Assembly (NCBI RefSeq): GCF_002157585.1
Contig: NZ_BDGB01000150.1
Span: 1 to 52,431 of the forward strand
Direction: 5' to 3'
DNA length: 52,431 bases
Origin: Lentilactobacillus parakefiri
Lineage (GTDB): Bacteria > Bacillota > Bacilli > Lactobacillales > Lactobacillaceae
This document shows, one piece after another, positions 51,161 to 52,431 of this stretch. A program made the position numbers and the translations under genes. The notes beneath the pieces are model-generated. The model did not search any database, had not been told where the DNA came from, and saw nothing but the letters and a program-made list of their open reading frames with translations. Within the stretch, counting starts at the first letter, position 1; each line of letters opens with the position of its first letter.

Positions 51161-52431
51161 TTAAATATTTATTTGACTTAATTTTCTGCCGAAATCATCC
51201 AAATAGCTATGACCTGCTGTTAAGCTTTCGATTGCTCCATGATGAATGCCTAGATGAGCTTCATGCGTCTTTCTTAGGCTGGCACGAACTGCACCTTTCA
51301 ATTCTTCCTGATCACCAATATCGAGTTGTCCACCTGCAAACTCACTGCTAAGCCAGTATTCCAGCTCATTGTTTTTGATACAAGTTAGTACACGCAGAAT
51401 TCCTTCGGCACCATCTTCTGACCAGTATTTTCCTTGCCCTTTGACGCGATAAGTATACTTGCGGTGATTGCTTTCACAGCAGCCAATTGCCTTAATTACT
51501 GACAAATGACGCATTTTGAACGGCTTAATATCCACCCAGCGACGATGAAGATAGCTGCGCAGCCGCTTTAGGTTTTCATGATTTTCTGGCGTATTCAGCT
51601 CATCAACCAGATTGCTTTCAATCGTGTCTAAAATCACATCAGTTAAGTGACGGTCATATTTAAACTCAACTGCACTGATCAATTTGCTTTGCATAGCCGG
51701 CATAAAGCCTAAACGGTCCTTGATCTTTTTATTCAAGTGAAAGACATCCAAGAAGTGTTCGTGCTGCCGGCAATAGCCAACTATTTCATCAAAATCTTTC
51801 TTGGCATAGCCAGCACCGCCATCGGCATTACTGATGATTAAAGTATCGCTTAAGTCATAGGTATTGGCTAAATAAGCTTTAATTTCTTGTAAAGCATCCA
51901 AGCGGCTTAAAGAAACAAACTCTTTTCCTGCGCGTTTTGCTTAAATTAATAATATCCTCGCAGACCTGATAGCGATGAAACTTGGTGCCCTTGATCACAA
52001 CGCCATCGCCTTCAAGATAAAGCACTGGCGCCTTTTTCTTTTGGGTAATGCCATCGTATCTTTCCTCAGACTGCTGCTGTGCTTTAATCTGTTTGCCTGC
52101 TTGCACAATCAGCTTGCCAACTTGGCTGTGACTAATCTTAAAACAAGAAAGGGTATTAACTGCTAGAGCGGTATTGCGGTAAGTAGCCACAGCACTAACT
52201 TGCAAAACATCTTTTACTGCCAAAACACTGTAACGCTTGTATTTGTCATAACCCATTAGCTTATCCAGTGGGTATTGGGCCTTCTTGCCTGGACAGACAT
52301 ATCTTCTGCGCCAATAGCTAATCTCACCAAAGGCAGTCACAACTGAGCGCTTATTTTTCTTTTCAATCTGATAGCCTTGCTTTTTAGTTTCTTCAACTAA
52401 GCCGTCATCAACTTCTTCTAGTGCTAATTTA
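51161..52431 (-). mobile_element. ISLre2-family transposase (partial, frameshifted)
   Basis: The transposase runs off the window edge at 52431 (opening residues KLALEEVDDGLVEETKKQGY are seen, the true start is not). Seen: AFGEISYWRRRYVCPGKK, YLEGDGVVIKG, KEFVSLSRLDALQEIKAYL, TLIISNADGGAGYAKKDFDEIV, EHFLDVFHLNKKI, HRRWVDIKPFKMRHLSV. These fit the ISLre2/UPF0236 family. Between 51930 and 51950 the frame shifts by one base (removing one A from AAAA gives SKRAGKEFVSLSRL). The start of the ORF at 51901 is not a true start. Copies of such elements are often several per genome. Confidence 0.85.

Overview
The window is chromosomal DNA of a low-to-moderate GC Gram-positive bacterium, almost certainly a member of the Lactobacillaceae (my guess is a heterofermentative Lentilactobacillus-like species; the genus is inference). 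The grounds are AGGAGG-type ribosome sites, LmrB/DUF4811, PepN, Cfa, NADH oxidase, CopY-CopB, a methionine T-box, ArgR-type boxes and an ISLre2-family element. No rRNA, tRNA, CRISPR array or prophage was seen.

Layout. 1-640: remnant of a type III toxin-antitoxin locus (three 36-nt antitoxin repeats, terminator, broken ToxN/AbiQ-like toxin). 757-6961: a YitT pseudogene, then two divergent YhgE/Pip membrane proteins around a small secreted protein. 7326-15201: transporters (one frameshifted), PepN, a secreted GH25 muramidase and a lipoprotein. 15475-24103: acetyltransferase, copYB copper operon with two cop boxes, broken zinc alcohol dehydrogenase, MFS pump, cyclophilin, orphan hisC, and a His-rich protein with an ArsR/SmtB-type metal sensor. 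24264-26388: a YibE/F pair behind a structured leader with a terminator. 26503-29358: LmrB-type pump and DUF4811 divergent from a MerR regulator. 29440-38079: Cfa, a deletion scar joining two gene tails, AhpC, a MarR regulator with a broken pump, NmrA-like reductase, NADH oxidase, and a two-gene ThrE-type exporter. 38165-40683: Met T-box, metA (nonsense codon) and metY. 40809-41310: two inverted cloverleaf elements. 41358-45758: ArgR-boxed argCJBD, argB frameshifted. 45857-50901: a membrane protein, a helveticin J-like bacteriocin gene with a nonsense codon, a large secreted repeat protein, and a YbjQ-family protein. 51161-end: a frameshifted ISLre2-type transposase.

Two features dominate. 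First, many genes are interrupted: seven single-base frameshifts (most in short homopolymers), three in-frame stops and several truncations. This is either real decay or consensus error, and the two must be separated before concluding the strain is auxotrophic. Second, the intergenic space is rich in structured DNA: a dispersed hairpin family at gene 3' ends whose inner arms differ between copies yet stay self-complementary, a pair of cloverleafs with compensatory changes, and a GC-rich palindrome pair. The best candidates for something undescribed are these elements, the yibE leader RNA, the His-rich protein/ArsR locus and the YhgE-secreted protein-YhgE cluster.
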